From Wolfiporia cocos (Eukaryota > Basidiomycota > Agaricomycetes > Polyporales > Phaeolaceae): 64,000 nt of DNA. Numbering within the stretch: the stretch's first letter is position 1; each line of letters begins with the position of its first letter. This document shows positions 11,901-20,532 of the stretch, one piece after another. The translations under genes and the position numbers were made by a program. The notes beneath the pieces were generated by a model, which did not search any database, was not told the DNA's origin, and saw nothing but the letters and a program-made list of their open reading frames with translations. The stretch lies in NCBI GenBank assembly GCA_029448655.1, contig JACCLO010000008.1, positions 62,001 through 126,000 of the forward strand, written 5' to 3'.

Positions 11901-13456
11901 TAACGGCAAAAGAATTAGCGAACCTCCTGTACCTTCGGATCTATCCGAACCACGGACTTCCGAAACAAATCATTTCGGATAGAGGCCCGCAATTCGCAGC
12001 CGCCTTATTCAAGGGATGGTGTGAACAATTGGGAATCCAACGGTCAATGACAACCGCCTATCACCCGCAAGCGGATGGCCAGACGGAGAGAGTTAACCAG
12101 ATCCTGGAACAATATCTTAGATGTTACATCGATGTTATTCAAAAGGATAATTGGTCATGGTTTCTCCCTACGGCTGAATTCGCGTACAACAACGCGGCTA
12201 GTGAGACAACAAAGAATAGCCCATTCTTTGTCGAACTAGGAAGGCACCCTAACGCAGGACCTACAAATTTACGTCCAACACAATACACGGACTTAAATGT
12301 CATTGCTTACGAACGATGGTCAGCACAAGAACAAGCTAAGGCAGCTATGAAATTGGCTGCTGAACGCTGGTCTTGGTACTACGATCAACATAAGCGCTCG
12401 GTACCGTTTAAAGTCGGCGACAAAGTTCTCGTTGACGCCCGTAGCTGGCAAGACTCCGAAAGAAGTCTTAGTCCACGCTATTTGGGACCATTTAGGATAA
12501 TTGAACAATTATCTCCGGTCACCTTCAGGGTACATATGGACGAGCAATACAGGGCCTATCACCCAGTATTTCACGCCTCCAAGTTGGTCATGTACAAGGA
12601 CCCTGTGCACCAGAAGAAACCAGAGCCTCAACCAGAAATGGTCGATGGCGAGGAATTATGGGAAGTCGAGAAGATCTTAGATCATCGTCTCCGCGCAGGA
12701 AGAGTTGAATACAGAATCCGATGGAAGGGATTCGGTATCAATGACGACTCCTGGGTACGCGAGGCCGATCTCGACTCGGCATATGACATTCTGCAGGAAT
12801 ACAAGGCTTCACACCCTATCCCGATGCAGGATGTTCCCCTCAGGCGATCAGCTAGAAGGAAAGAAGCAGTTCATGTCTTCGACCCTGACAGCGACGACTG
12901 GGAAGCCGACGAATGCACGTGGCCAGACGACTGGCCGCAGTATCGCGAAGAATTTGCGAAAGATCCTAAACAGCGCATGGTTAGACACCCCGACGGGGGA
13001 TGGATGTCAGCTGACATTAACCAAAACGCGGACTTGAAAATCGTAGTCGGTGAAGGCGGCCGAATGCCGGAAAAGGGAACCAAGGACTCGGTTGGGTTTG
13101 ACCTGTACACTGCAACAGGCGACGTTCTGCCAGCTCACGGGCAGACAGAATACAACACCAAACTGAAGATCCAGGTACCTTTCGGCACTTACGGACGTAT
13201 CGCCCCCCGCTCTAGTCTCGCACGCAAAGGCATAGACGTAATGGGTGGCGTTATCGACCACGATTATCAAGGCGAAGTAATCATCATTCTCCGGAATCAC
13301 TCCGACATATCTATCGATATTCGGGCCGGCGATAAGATTGCCCAGCTAATCTGCGAAGTTGCAAAGGACCCGCATATTACGCTACACGGAAAATCTTACT
13401 TTGAAAAGATTAAATCCGAGCGCGGTACTGGTGGATTCGGCTCCACAGGAAAGTAA
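8921..13456 (+). CDS. pol: Pol polyprotein of element B (PR-RT-RH-IN-chromodomain-dUTPase)
   Basis: A 1511-aa intact polyprotein. Protease ALIDTGA (Asp138); reverse transcriptase with YLDD at 513-516; RNase H with EADSSDYATG (Asp about 662) and WSDHLNLTYF; integrase with an HHCC finger (HHDHVTAGHF..CDTCQRMK) and a D957-D1020-E1056 core, 35 residues between the last two as in DD35E. A chromodomain spans about 1243-1300 (WEVEKILDHR..YRIRWKGFG). A C-terminal trimeric dUTPase spans about 1380-1511 with all five motifs (GFDLYTA, RIAPRSSLA, GVIDHDYQGEV, GDKIAQLI, GTGGFGSTGK). It overlaps gag in the +1 frame, so it needs a +1 shift or internal initiation; the 8921 start is only the first ATG of the open frame. 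Confidence 0.96.
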   Translation: MSGPSRFLSPQPHVSKTFCEEHTSPAAAGSVQRPEEAHLYEEASQRPLILWEDKTVVRHPVSHLGIFGNSAMDFARRTRTLATRAPPVQYFYPDPLALKFFTLYNVHGNDSRDDNKSFSIEVELWVYGKKVNAMALIDTGASISVIDKKLVHEEKLVTQKLPSPLEIRNADGTSNTAGNINMAVKAYMVHEEHKSTEFLYVMDVQNADVILGYDWFLKHNPDFNWPEGTFTYRCTEKCKHGKRVSISEEEDEIEPRNIYQIINDFPIDFLGLEEPENPFVAWVNTLDEGTELLIDAIQSITEKSDDEFLTDADLQKWKSLVPEEYQEFGPTVFSQRASERMPERKPYDHAIDFPDDAILPPPSKAYKMSPQEANSLDQWIQEELRKGYIRHSKSPIASPVFFVPKKDGGARMVVDYRKVNDLTIKNRYPLPRIDELIDKLSQASIFTKLDLRWGYNNVRIKEGDEWKTAFITPNGLYEAVVMYFGFCNAPSTFQHMMNDILGDLIREGRVIVYLDDILVFGNDLLEHRRIVKQVLQILQDNDLFAKPEKCFFEQSSIEYLGMIISKGKVEMDPKKVAGVMDWPTPAKVKDVQAFVGFANYYRRFIKDFSKVVKPLTELSKKNTQWNWGPEQAEAFQTLKEAFTSAPILRIPDQESPFRVEADSSDYATGAVLSQYSSEDKLWHPVAFYSKSLSAPERNYEIYDKELLAIIRALEEWRHYLEGHPHKFEVWSDHLNLTYFKSAQRLTRRQARWSLYLTRFNFTMCHKPGKTMLTADPLSRRPDHEEGVELDNRDQILLKPEYFTVRALEASQQEIQSGDEDLLRQIRQALMDDQITKDYQELLKSGPKEFGKDLQEWNMEAGLLLRRGKVYVPKEPKELRTKILELHHDHVTAGHFGRWKTYELLSRNYWWPGMTTMVKQYVEGCDTCQRMKNHNQTPYGPLQPLPVPEAPWDTVTIDLIVHLPPSGELKQFNAIMVIVDRLTKRAHFIPTSDKITAKELANLLYLRIYPNHGLPKQIISDRGPQFAAALFKGWCEQLGIQRSMTTAYHPQADGQTERVNQILEQYLRCYIDVIQKDNWSWFLPTAEFAYNNAASETTKNSPFFVELGRHPNAGPTNLRPTQYTDLNVIAYERWSAQEQAKAAMKLAAERWSWYYDQHKRSVPFKVGDKVLVDARSWQDSERSLSPRYLGPFRIIEQLSPVTFRVHMDEQYRAYHPVFHASKLVMYKDPVHQKKPEPQPEMVDGEELWEVEKILDHRLRAGRVEYRIRWKGFGINDDSWVREADLDSAYDILQEYKASHPIPMQDVPLRRSARRKEAVHVFDPDSDDWEADECTWPDDWPQYREEFAKDPKQRMVRHPDGGWMSADINQNADLKIVVGEGGRMPEKGTKDSVGFDLYTATGDVLPAHGQTEYNTKLKIQVPFGTYGRIAPRSSLARKGIDVMGGVIDHDYQGEVIIILRNHSDISIDIRAGDKIAQLICEVAKDPHITLHGKSYFEKIKSERGTGGFGSTGK

Positions 13457-13495
13457 TCGTTCCATTAGGGACAATGAAACCTGAAGAGGGGGTAA

Positions 13496-14206
13496 TGTCA
13501 CAGATTTGGGACATGCCACTATTTTTCCCGTATTTTTACCTATTTATCTGGTATTTCTACGACCTTGTAGACATTTATGCTGCTAAGCGCCCGTCTACAC
13601 GTACACGCAACCAAACAACACGTACACAACGAGGTATACGTCCACCTGTCATAACAACACGTACATAATACGCTCGTACGCGTCAATGACTCAGCGGACT
13701 AACCTCCGGTGTCACGCGCCTTACTCGTATCCCGATACCGGGCTATGTCAGTACAATTGGATAAGCGGCCCGCTCGTTATCACATGCCAATGCCCTTACG
13801 ATTACTCATATCCCGATACCGGTATATAAGAATCACATGCATGGCTTACTAACGTAGCTACAGCCACTTCCACAACACGGACCTACGGTCCAAACAAACG
13901 TTCTTACTGGTGCGGCCATTACCGGCGCACATGGTCTATTGTAGTTTACGACTTAGCTGTATTAGTTATGTCTGCGCACAGACCGTCTAACTGTTTGGCT
14001 CCTCTTCGAGTAGCCAAACAAAGCATGTATATAAGTAGGGCTATCACTGCGGATAAGCCTTAGATTTGTTCTCTGCATTCGCACAGTTACATATCATCTC
14101 TGCTTGCGCCCACTAGTCCTCCTCACCAACCTCCAGCAACTCCTTCAAGTCGCTTATTAGGTTATAGTGTGAGTCCCACAGTCTAGTCTGTGTCATATCT
14201 GTGTCA
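13496..14206 (+). repeat. 3' LTR of element B (700 bp plus 11 extra bases)
   Basis: The regular LTR is 13496-14195, preceded by a polypurine tract GAAGAGGGGGTAA. Between its CTGTGTCA end and the TSD lies an additional TATCTGTGTCA (14196-14206), a near-duplicate of the LTR terminus not present at the end of the 5' LTR or of other copies. Confidence 0.94.
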
Positions 14207-14211
14207 ATTGG

Positions 14212-16101
14212 TGGCCCGGAATGTTCGTTTACGTCAAAAAATACGTAGACGGATGTGACACATGCCAACGTATGAAGAACCATCCGCAGAAGCAGTACGG
14301 TCCCCTGCAACCCTTACCGGTGCCGTCAGGCCCGTGGGAAGTAGTGACAATAGACCTGATTACACAGCTACCCCCATCGGGAATGCATGACGCGATCATG
14401 GTCGTAGTGGATCGATTGACCAAAAGGGCAAGGTTTTTCCCTATAGAAAACACCTTCTCAACGAAAGACCTAGCTACGATACTCTATCAAAAGGTGTATC
14501 CCTTACATGGGTTGCCGAAACAGATAGTATCGGACAGAGGGACACAATTCGCCTCAAAACTATTTGGTGAATGGTGCACCCTGCTGGGAATTCAAAGGTC
14601 GATGACCACTGCGTACCATCCGCAGGCAGACGGACAAACCGAACGAGTGAACCAAATACTCGAACAGTATCTGCGGTGCTACATCAATACGTACCAAAAA
14701 GATAACTGGTCGGAGTTCCTGCCAACAGCGGAATTTGCGTACAATAATGCAGCTAGCGAAACTACCAAGGAATCCCCATTCCTGGTAGAATTAGGTCGTC
14801 ATCCTATTGCAGGACCAAGCAGTTTCGAACCAAGTCGAAACAAAGACTTAGTAGAAATTGCGAATACACGGTTCTCTGCACAAGAGAAAGCTAAGGCGGC
14901 AATGAAGATTGCAGCCGAAAGATGGTCCTGGTACTATGATCAAAAGAAGCAAGTCGTTCCCTTCAAAGTGGGCGACAAAGTACTCGTGGACGTGCGAAGC
15001 TGGCAAGACACCGAAAGGAGTCTAGCCCCTCGCTACATCGGCCCATTCCGAATCACGGAGAAATTGGGACCGGTAACGTTCAAGGTGTACATGGATGCAC
15101 AATATAGGGCTTACCACCCTGTGTTCCATGCGTCAAAATTGGTCATGTACAAGGAATCCACCATCGAAGGTCAGAAAAGTCATCCCCCAGCGGCCGACAG
15201 GCCAACGGAAATGGAAGACCCGGAAGAATGGGAAGTGGAAGCCATTCTCGACCATCGCAACCGACGCGGCCGGTGGGAATACCTTATCCATTGGAAAGGC
15301 ACCGGACCTGCGGAGGACACATGGGAAATCGAGGAACATCTGGCTAACGCTAAGGAGATATTGGACGAGTACAAGGCAAAATATTCAGCCCTTAGCACCG
15401 ACCCAAATCAACCCCTTCGCCGATCAACTAGACTCGGCGGAACACGGCAGACTGTAGCCGTCTTCGACCCTGACTCGCCAGATTGGGACTCAGACACGTG
15501 TGTCTGGCCCGATGATTGGCCCCAATATCGAGACGATGTTGATCCTACACAACCGAAAGTGTACTACAAGCGCGACCCCTTTACAGGGCAATGGGTACAT
15601 TCCGACGTTGAGTTCAACGAAGACTTGGAAATCGAAGTAGGAGTCAATGGCAAACTACCAACCAGGGGAACAACCGATGCGATCGGCTACGATCTATACG
15701 CCGCGCAGGATATCCTAATTAATTCATGGAAATCCGCCTCGGTCCCCACAGATATTTGTATCAAAGTTCCTTATGGGACATACGGTCGGATAGCGCCAAG
15801 GTCTGGACTTGCGAAAAAGGGCATCGATGTCCTCGCAGGAGTAATAGACCATGACTACCGCGGAGAAGTCTTTGTCATGTTGATGAACCTCACGGGAGAC
15901 CCGTACCAAGTAAAGAAAGGCGACAGAATTGCTCAGCTAATCTGCGAAGTAGCGATCACGCCCGAAATACAGGAATCCATGACCAAGGAGAAGTTCGAGA
16001 AAGAAATTCGACCTCACCTACATGGAAGTGGGCCCTACAACGAGCAGTTCAACAAGCCAACCAAGCGCGGTACACAAGGTTTTGGATCGACAGGACGATA
16101 A
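14212..16101 (+). CDS. pol: Pol of element A, C-terminal part (integrase, chromodomain, dUTPase)
   Basis: Continuation of A Pol after element B; the total of both parts is a whole number of codons (about 1475 residues). It begins at WPGMFVYVKKY and completes the integrase HHCC finger with CDTCQRMK. The DD35E core follows (TIDLI, VSDRGTQF, QTERVNQ), then the GPY-like linker (GPFRITEKLGPVTF), a chromodomain (EVEAILDHR..WEYLIHWKG, predicted to read histone marks), and a trimeric dUTPase with five motifs (GYDLYAAQ, RIAPRSGLA, GVIDHDYRGEV, GDRIAQLI, GTQGFGSTGR). The dUTPase presumably keeps dUTP out of the cDNA. No stop is seen before 16101. Confidence 0.93.
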   Translation, partial: WPGMFVYVKKYVDGCDTCQRMKNHPQKQYGPLQPLPVPSGPWEVVTIDLITQLPPSGMHDAIMVVVDRLTKRARFFPIENTFSTKDLATILYQKVYPLHGLPKQIVSDRGTQFASKLFGEWCTLLGIQRSMTTAYHPQADGQTERVNQILEQYLRCYINTYQKDNWSEFLPTAEFAYNNAASETTKESPFLVELGRHPIAGPSSFEPSRNKDLVEIANTRFSAQEKAKAAMKIAAERWSWYYDQKKQVVPFKVGDKVLVDVRSWQDTERSLAPRYIGPFRITEKLGPVTFKVYMDAQYRAYHPVFHASKLVMYKESTIEGQKSHPPAADRPTEMEDPEEWEVEAILDHRNRRGRWEYLIHWKGTGPAEDTWEIEEHLANAKEILDEYKAKYSALSTDPNQPLRRSTRLGGTRQTVAVFDPDSPDWDSDTCVWPDDWPQYRDDVDPTQPKVYYKRDPFTGQWVHSDVEFNEDLEIEVGVNGKLPTRGTTDAIGYDLYAAQDILINSWKSASVPTDICIKVPYGTYGRIAPRSGLAKKGIDVLAGVIDHDYRGEVFVMLMNLTGDPYQVKKGDRIAQLICEVAITPEIQESMTKEKFEKEIRPHLHGSGPYNEQFNKPTKRGTQGFGSTGR

Positions 16102-16176
16102 AAGTGGAAAAATCGTAAAGTCTAACCCTTCAATGGGCTCTAGCACCATTTCTATTCTCAACGGGGTCGTTGAAAT

Positions 16177-16191
16177 CTAAGGGGGGGGTAA
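16177..16191 (+). promoter_or_regulatory. Polypurine tract of element A
   Basis: A G-run ending GGGGTAA directly abuts the TG of the 3' LTR, as expected for the plus-strand primer. The same G-run-TAA form precedes the 3' LTRs of B, C, E (on its strand) and the TRIM. Confidence 0.8.
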
Positions 16192-16811
16192 TGTCACAAG
16201 AATTCTCCTAGTTTCCCTATATTTCTTACTATTTTTCCGGCAATTCTACGAATTATCTACGACTTTCTAGACCAATAACTAGCTTATCCGGTTCATAAGT
16301 TAACGGTTACATACGTGCCGAATGATGGCCGCGTTATCTCCCGTAACGACGGTCTTATCTTATCACTAGTAGTTACCATCAGTCACATGTCTAGTTCTAG
16401 CCAATCGGACGTTCCGTCCGGAAGCAGTCAGCGTATAAACGTCAGCGGACCGGGCTTTGGTCACGCCCCGTCTTTGTAATGACAAGAGCGCAAAACGCCA
16501 TTCGCGCGGCCTACGCCGCCTTTCTATATCCCGGTTTTGATCGGCATATGTATTTATCGTATATTACTAAGTACTTAGGTACCTGGGGACTTGCACATAC
16601 GAATACGGACATTAGTATTATCTAATAAGACTGTTAGGGGTCTTATTTATCATGTATATATACTGGACTTGCTGAGCGCTATTGCCTCAGTTCTATTCAT
16701 TGCATTCATACTACGAGTTAACCACTCAACGTATCCTGCTTAACACCTGCTTATCCCTTGCCTAACCAGCAAATACCAAGAACATTACAAGTAAGTTGTT
16801 ATCTTGTGTTA
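16192..16811 (+). repeat. 3' LTR of element A (family I, 620 bp)
   Basis: Starts TGTCACAAGA and ends TCTTGTGTTA, so the termini are TG..TA rather than TG..CA. It is the same length as, and closely similar to, the 5' LTR of element C (52329-52948). A TATA box (TGTATATATA) lies near 16655 and the predicted transcript start AGTTCTATTCAT follows it. Confidence 0.93.
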
Positions 16812-17066
16812 ATAAGATAAGCTTCGCCACTTGGCAAAGCCACATAACCCGGTAAGGACATAGCTAGCTAGTAGCACGTGACCTTCCCGTACACATGTAT
16901 ATAAGTAGGAGCCAAGCGCTCTATAACTTCAGTTCTATTCTTCTCGGCGTACGCCGTAGAAGAACCTTCCATCTACTACCCCGTCTGATAACCTCTACCT
17001 CACCTCGTCGCCTTAGTTCATCGCAAGGATACTGGCGTGGTGAGTCCCACAGAGCCATCTGTGTCA
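16812..17066 (+). repeat. 3' part of an L2-family LTR
   Basis: Matches the last about 255 bp of the complete solo LTR at 30536-31631, including ATAAGATAAGCTTCG, a TATA box and the CACAGA..TCTGTGTCA end. Element A inserted into it; its front part must lie left of A, outside the window. Its other edge cuts the pol of the opposite-strand element D after FHASKLVPYS, so it entered D before A arrived. Confidence 0.88.
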
Positions 17067-20000
17067 CTGAGTAGGGGACTAGCTTGGAAGCGTGGAAGAC
17101 CGGGTGATAGGCGCGGTATTGGCTATCCATGAATAGTCTGAATGTCACTGGCGACAATTGTTCTACTATTTTGAATGGGCCAATATATCTGGGGGCAAGA
17201 CTCCTTTCGGATGTCTGGTAGTCCCTTACGTCTATCATGACCTTGTCTCCTACTTTGAAGGGTACCTTCTGTACTGAGTGGTCATAGTACCACTTCATGC
17301 GCTCATTAGCTATTTCCATAGCTGCCTTGGCCTGGTTCTGTGCGTTCCATCGCTCGGTTGCGATTTTGTTAAGATCTGCTTTTGCCTGTATGTTCAGGTC
17401 TGCCGGTCCAGCTCGTGGGTGTCTGCCTAATTCTACGTAAAATGGGGACATCTTGGTAGTTTCCAATGCTGCGTTGTTGTACGCGAACTCTGCCGTTGGA
17501 AGGAACTGTGACCAGTTGTCCTTCCGGTATGAGTTGACGTAACAGCGTAGATACTGTTCCAAGGTTTGATTTGTCCGTTTCGTTTGTCCGTCTGCCCGTG
17601 GGTGATATGCCGTAGTCATGGCGCGTTTTATCCCTAGTAGCTTACACCATTCTCCGAAGAGTTCTGATGCAAACTGTACTCCGCGATCGGAAATGATCTG
17701 GTTTGGTAGCCCGTGTATTGGGTAAAACCTTCCATAAAGGACTTTTACAAGATCCTTTGTTCTGAACTTGCTGGAGATTGGGAAGAAGCGTGCTCGCTTT
17801 GTTAAGCGGTCGACTACCACCATAATTGCGTCGTATACCTTGTTGTCTACTTTGGACTTGGGAAGGTACATGATGAAATCAGTGGTGATTATTTCCCATG
17901 GCGTGGTTGGCGTGACGTTGGGCTGTAATGGACCGTATGGCTTCGCTGGTCTGTTCTTCATACGTTGGCACGTGTCGCAGTTCGTGACGTATTTCTTTAC
18001 CGAGTTGGATAGGCCCGGCCACCAGTAGTTACGGGAGATTAGCTCGTATGTTTTCCATCTCCCTTGATGTCCTGCAGTAGGATGATCGTGATGTAACTGT
18101 AGGAGTTTATTTCTAAGCTCCTCTGGTTGCTTGGGTACGTATATCTTATTTCTATAAAGGAGTAGACCATTTTCATAGTTCCATTCCTTTAGCGCTTTTC
18201 CGAATTCTCGAGGTCCTGACTGCAATAGGCCTTTGTAGTCTTTGGTTACCTCGTCGTCTAGCAATGCTTTGCGTATTTCCCTTTGGAGACTGTCGTCTGG
18301 GACCGTTGACGCATGAGAGGGCTCGATTGCAAGGACAGCAAGTTCTTGCACAAATTTGACAAAAAATTCTGGTTTTAATAGAATATTGTCTCGATTATCG
18401 AGTTCCACCCCCTCTTCATGGTCTGGCCTCCTGAACAGAGGGTCTGCAGTGAGCATAGTTTTTCCTGGCTTATGGTGCATTTCAAAGTTGAAACGGGATA
18501 GGTAAAGTGCCCATCGCGCTTGTCTCCGTGTTAGCTTCTGTGCCGTCTTGAAGTATGTTAGATTTAGGTGATCTGACCACACTTCAAATTTCTTTGGATG
18601 TCCTTCTAAGTAGTGCCGCCATTCTTCTAGCGCTCGAATGATTGCTAGCATTTCTTTATCATAGATTTCGTAGTTTCGTTCTGGTGCTGTCATTGCAGCG
18701 GAGTAAAATGCACACGGATGCCATTTCTGGTCCTCCGGTGACCACTGTGACAGGACTGCACCTGTTGCGAAATCTGATGCGTCGGCTTCTACTCAGAACT
18801 GTTGTTCCTTATCCGGAATTCGTAGGACGGGGGCGGTTGTAAATGCCGTTTTGAGCTGTTGGAAAGCTTCTTCCTGTTCACCATCCCAATGCCATTTCTC
18901 CGATTTCTTTGTTAACGATGTTAAGGGCTTCACTATTTTCGAGAAGTCCTTGATGAACCGTCGGTAAAAGTTCGCAAAGCCTAAAAAGGCTTGAACTTCT
19001 TTCACCTTAGTGGGCTGTGGCCACTGTAGGACTCCGCCTAGCTTTGAAGGATCCATCTCAATTCTTCCTTTGGAGATGATCATTCCCAGATATTCTATGC
19101 TGCTTTGTTCGAAGAAGCATTTTTCTGGTTTGGCGTATAGGTCGTTGTCTTGCAGCCTTTTCAGGACTGCTTCGGTGATTCAACGATATTCTTCCAAATC
19201 GTTTCCAAAGATCAGTATGTCGTCCAAGTATACGATTACTTTCCCAGTTGCGATGAAATCCTTTAGGACGTCGTTCATCATGGCTTGGAAAGTTCCTGGC
19301 GCGTTCTTGAAACCGAAATACATTACTGTGGCCTCATACAATCCCTGTTTGGTGACGAATGCTGTTTTCCATTCGTCTCCTTCGCGGATCCTTACATTGT
19401 TGTATCCCCAGCGTAAGTCAATTTTTGTGAAGATCGATGCTGAGGATAACTGGTCGATGAGATCCGATATTCTGGGGATTGGATATTTATTATCCACTGT
19501 TATGTCGTTCAATTTTCGGTAATCAATAACCATGCGCAGGGTTCCATCCTTCTTGGCTACGAAAAATACTGGGCTGGCTAGGGGTGACAGTGAGTCGCGG
19601 ATATATCCTTTCCGCTTCTCTTCTGCTATCCAATCACGAAGGGAGTTTTCCTCCTTTGGCGATAGTGAATACGGTTTTGCCGGAGTTGGTAACGGTGCTC
19701 CTTCCTTAAAGTCGATCGCATGATCGTATGACTTTCGAGTGGGGAGTCTCTCTGATGCTTTCTGAGAGAATACCGTTGGACCAAAATTCCAATACCGTTT
19801 AGGCACAAGCTGCTTCCATTTTTCCTGAGCAGCGTCCGTTTTTCCTTGGTGGATTTCTCCTACCATACCGACGAGGAGTACCAATTCCTCGTTTGCCAAT
19901 GTTCCAATCCATTTAATAAATGGATCATCGGGATTTCCATCTCCGATCGCGTCTAGCGTGGAATCCCAAATGTCGCGTTGTTCTGTTTCTTCCTCTTCCT

Positions 20001-20532
20001 CAGCAACGACTTCTTCTTCTGAGGATGGATTCTCCTTAGCATGAGACTCTGCCGTAGGGTCTCGATATTTCATTTGTCCGGTGACCCAGTTGAATTCTGG
20101 GTTGTGTTTCTGAAGCCAGTCATACCCTAAGATAATGTCGAGGTTGTGGATTTTCATCACGGTAAGGAATACCCTTTCCTTGTGTTCTCTGTGTTGCATA
20201 TATCCTTTAACCGATTTCTTTATAAGACCATTTTTGTTGTAAGATCCGTCGGCATTGTGGATCCAAAAGGGGTCTTTCTTATCGTGAGTCACTAGACCAT
20301 GTTTTTCAACAAAGTCTGAGTTGATGACTGAGAGCGTAGCACCGGAGTCGATTAATGCTAAGCCTTGCACTTTTTGGCCGTAAACCCATAAGTCGACCCA
20401 TACTTGGAAGGATCTAGACTTATCACGCGCATTGTTCTCGTAAAACTGATACAATTTATAGCAGTCGTTTACAAGAGGGTTTACAGTTTGGGCCGTTATA
20501 CTAGTACACAGCACACATGGGCAAGGGTTCAC
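17067..20532 (-). pseudogene. pol: Pol of element D, truncated and with two nonsense codons
   Basis: Protease ALIDSGATLSVI, RT VIVYLDDILIFGND, RNase H (FATGAVLSQ, WSDHLNLTYF) and integrase (HHDHPTAGHQG, CDTCQRMK, IISDRGVQF) are visible. TGA replaces expected Arg codons at 19180-19182 (after EEYR) and 18793-18795 (after EQQF); in both the related elements have Arg, so CGA to TGA is the simplest change. The frame then runs to FHASKLVPYS, where the L2 LTR cuts it, so chromodomain and dUTPase are absent here. The frame starts in the -1 frame at the gag ATGTGA. Not functional. Confidence 0.9.

Larger units (their letters stand above)
4179..14206 (+). mobile_element. Element B: complete, apparently intact dUTPase chromovirus
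   Basis: Full-length element nested in the pol of A, with TSD ATTGG on both sides. Order: 700-bp LTR, self-primer site, leader of about 1 kb, ORF0, gag, pol, polypurine tract, 700-bp LTR. By eye the two LTRs differ at about two positions (C/T in the AT-rich 5' part, T/C just before a GGTATATAAG), so the insertion is recent. All three ORFs are open, making B the best candidate for an active copy in the window. The 3' LTR carries 11 extra bases at its outer end. Confidence 0.95.
1..16811 (+). mobile_element. Element A: Ty3/gypsy chromovirus with dUTPase (family I), 5' end off window
   Basis: A family-I LTR retrotransposon that enters the window already inside gag and ends with its 3' LTR at 16811. 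It shares LTR, gag and pol with element C. Its pol is split at 4178 by element B, which duplicated ATTGG (4174-4178 and 14207-14211). With B removed, gag and pol contain no visible stop or frameshift, so A was probably intact until B landed. Its right end abuts an L2-family LTR fragment, so A itself inserted into an older LTR. Its own TSD cannot be checked because the left end is missing. Confidence 0.93.
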
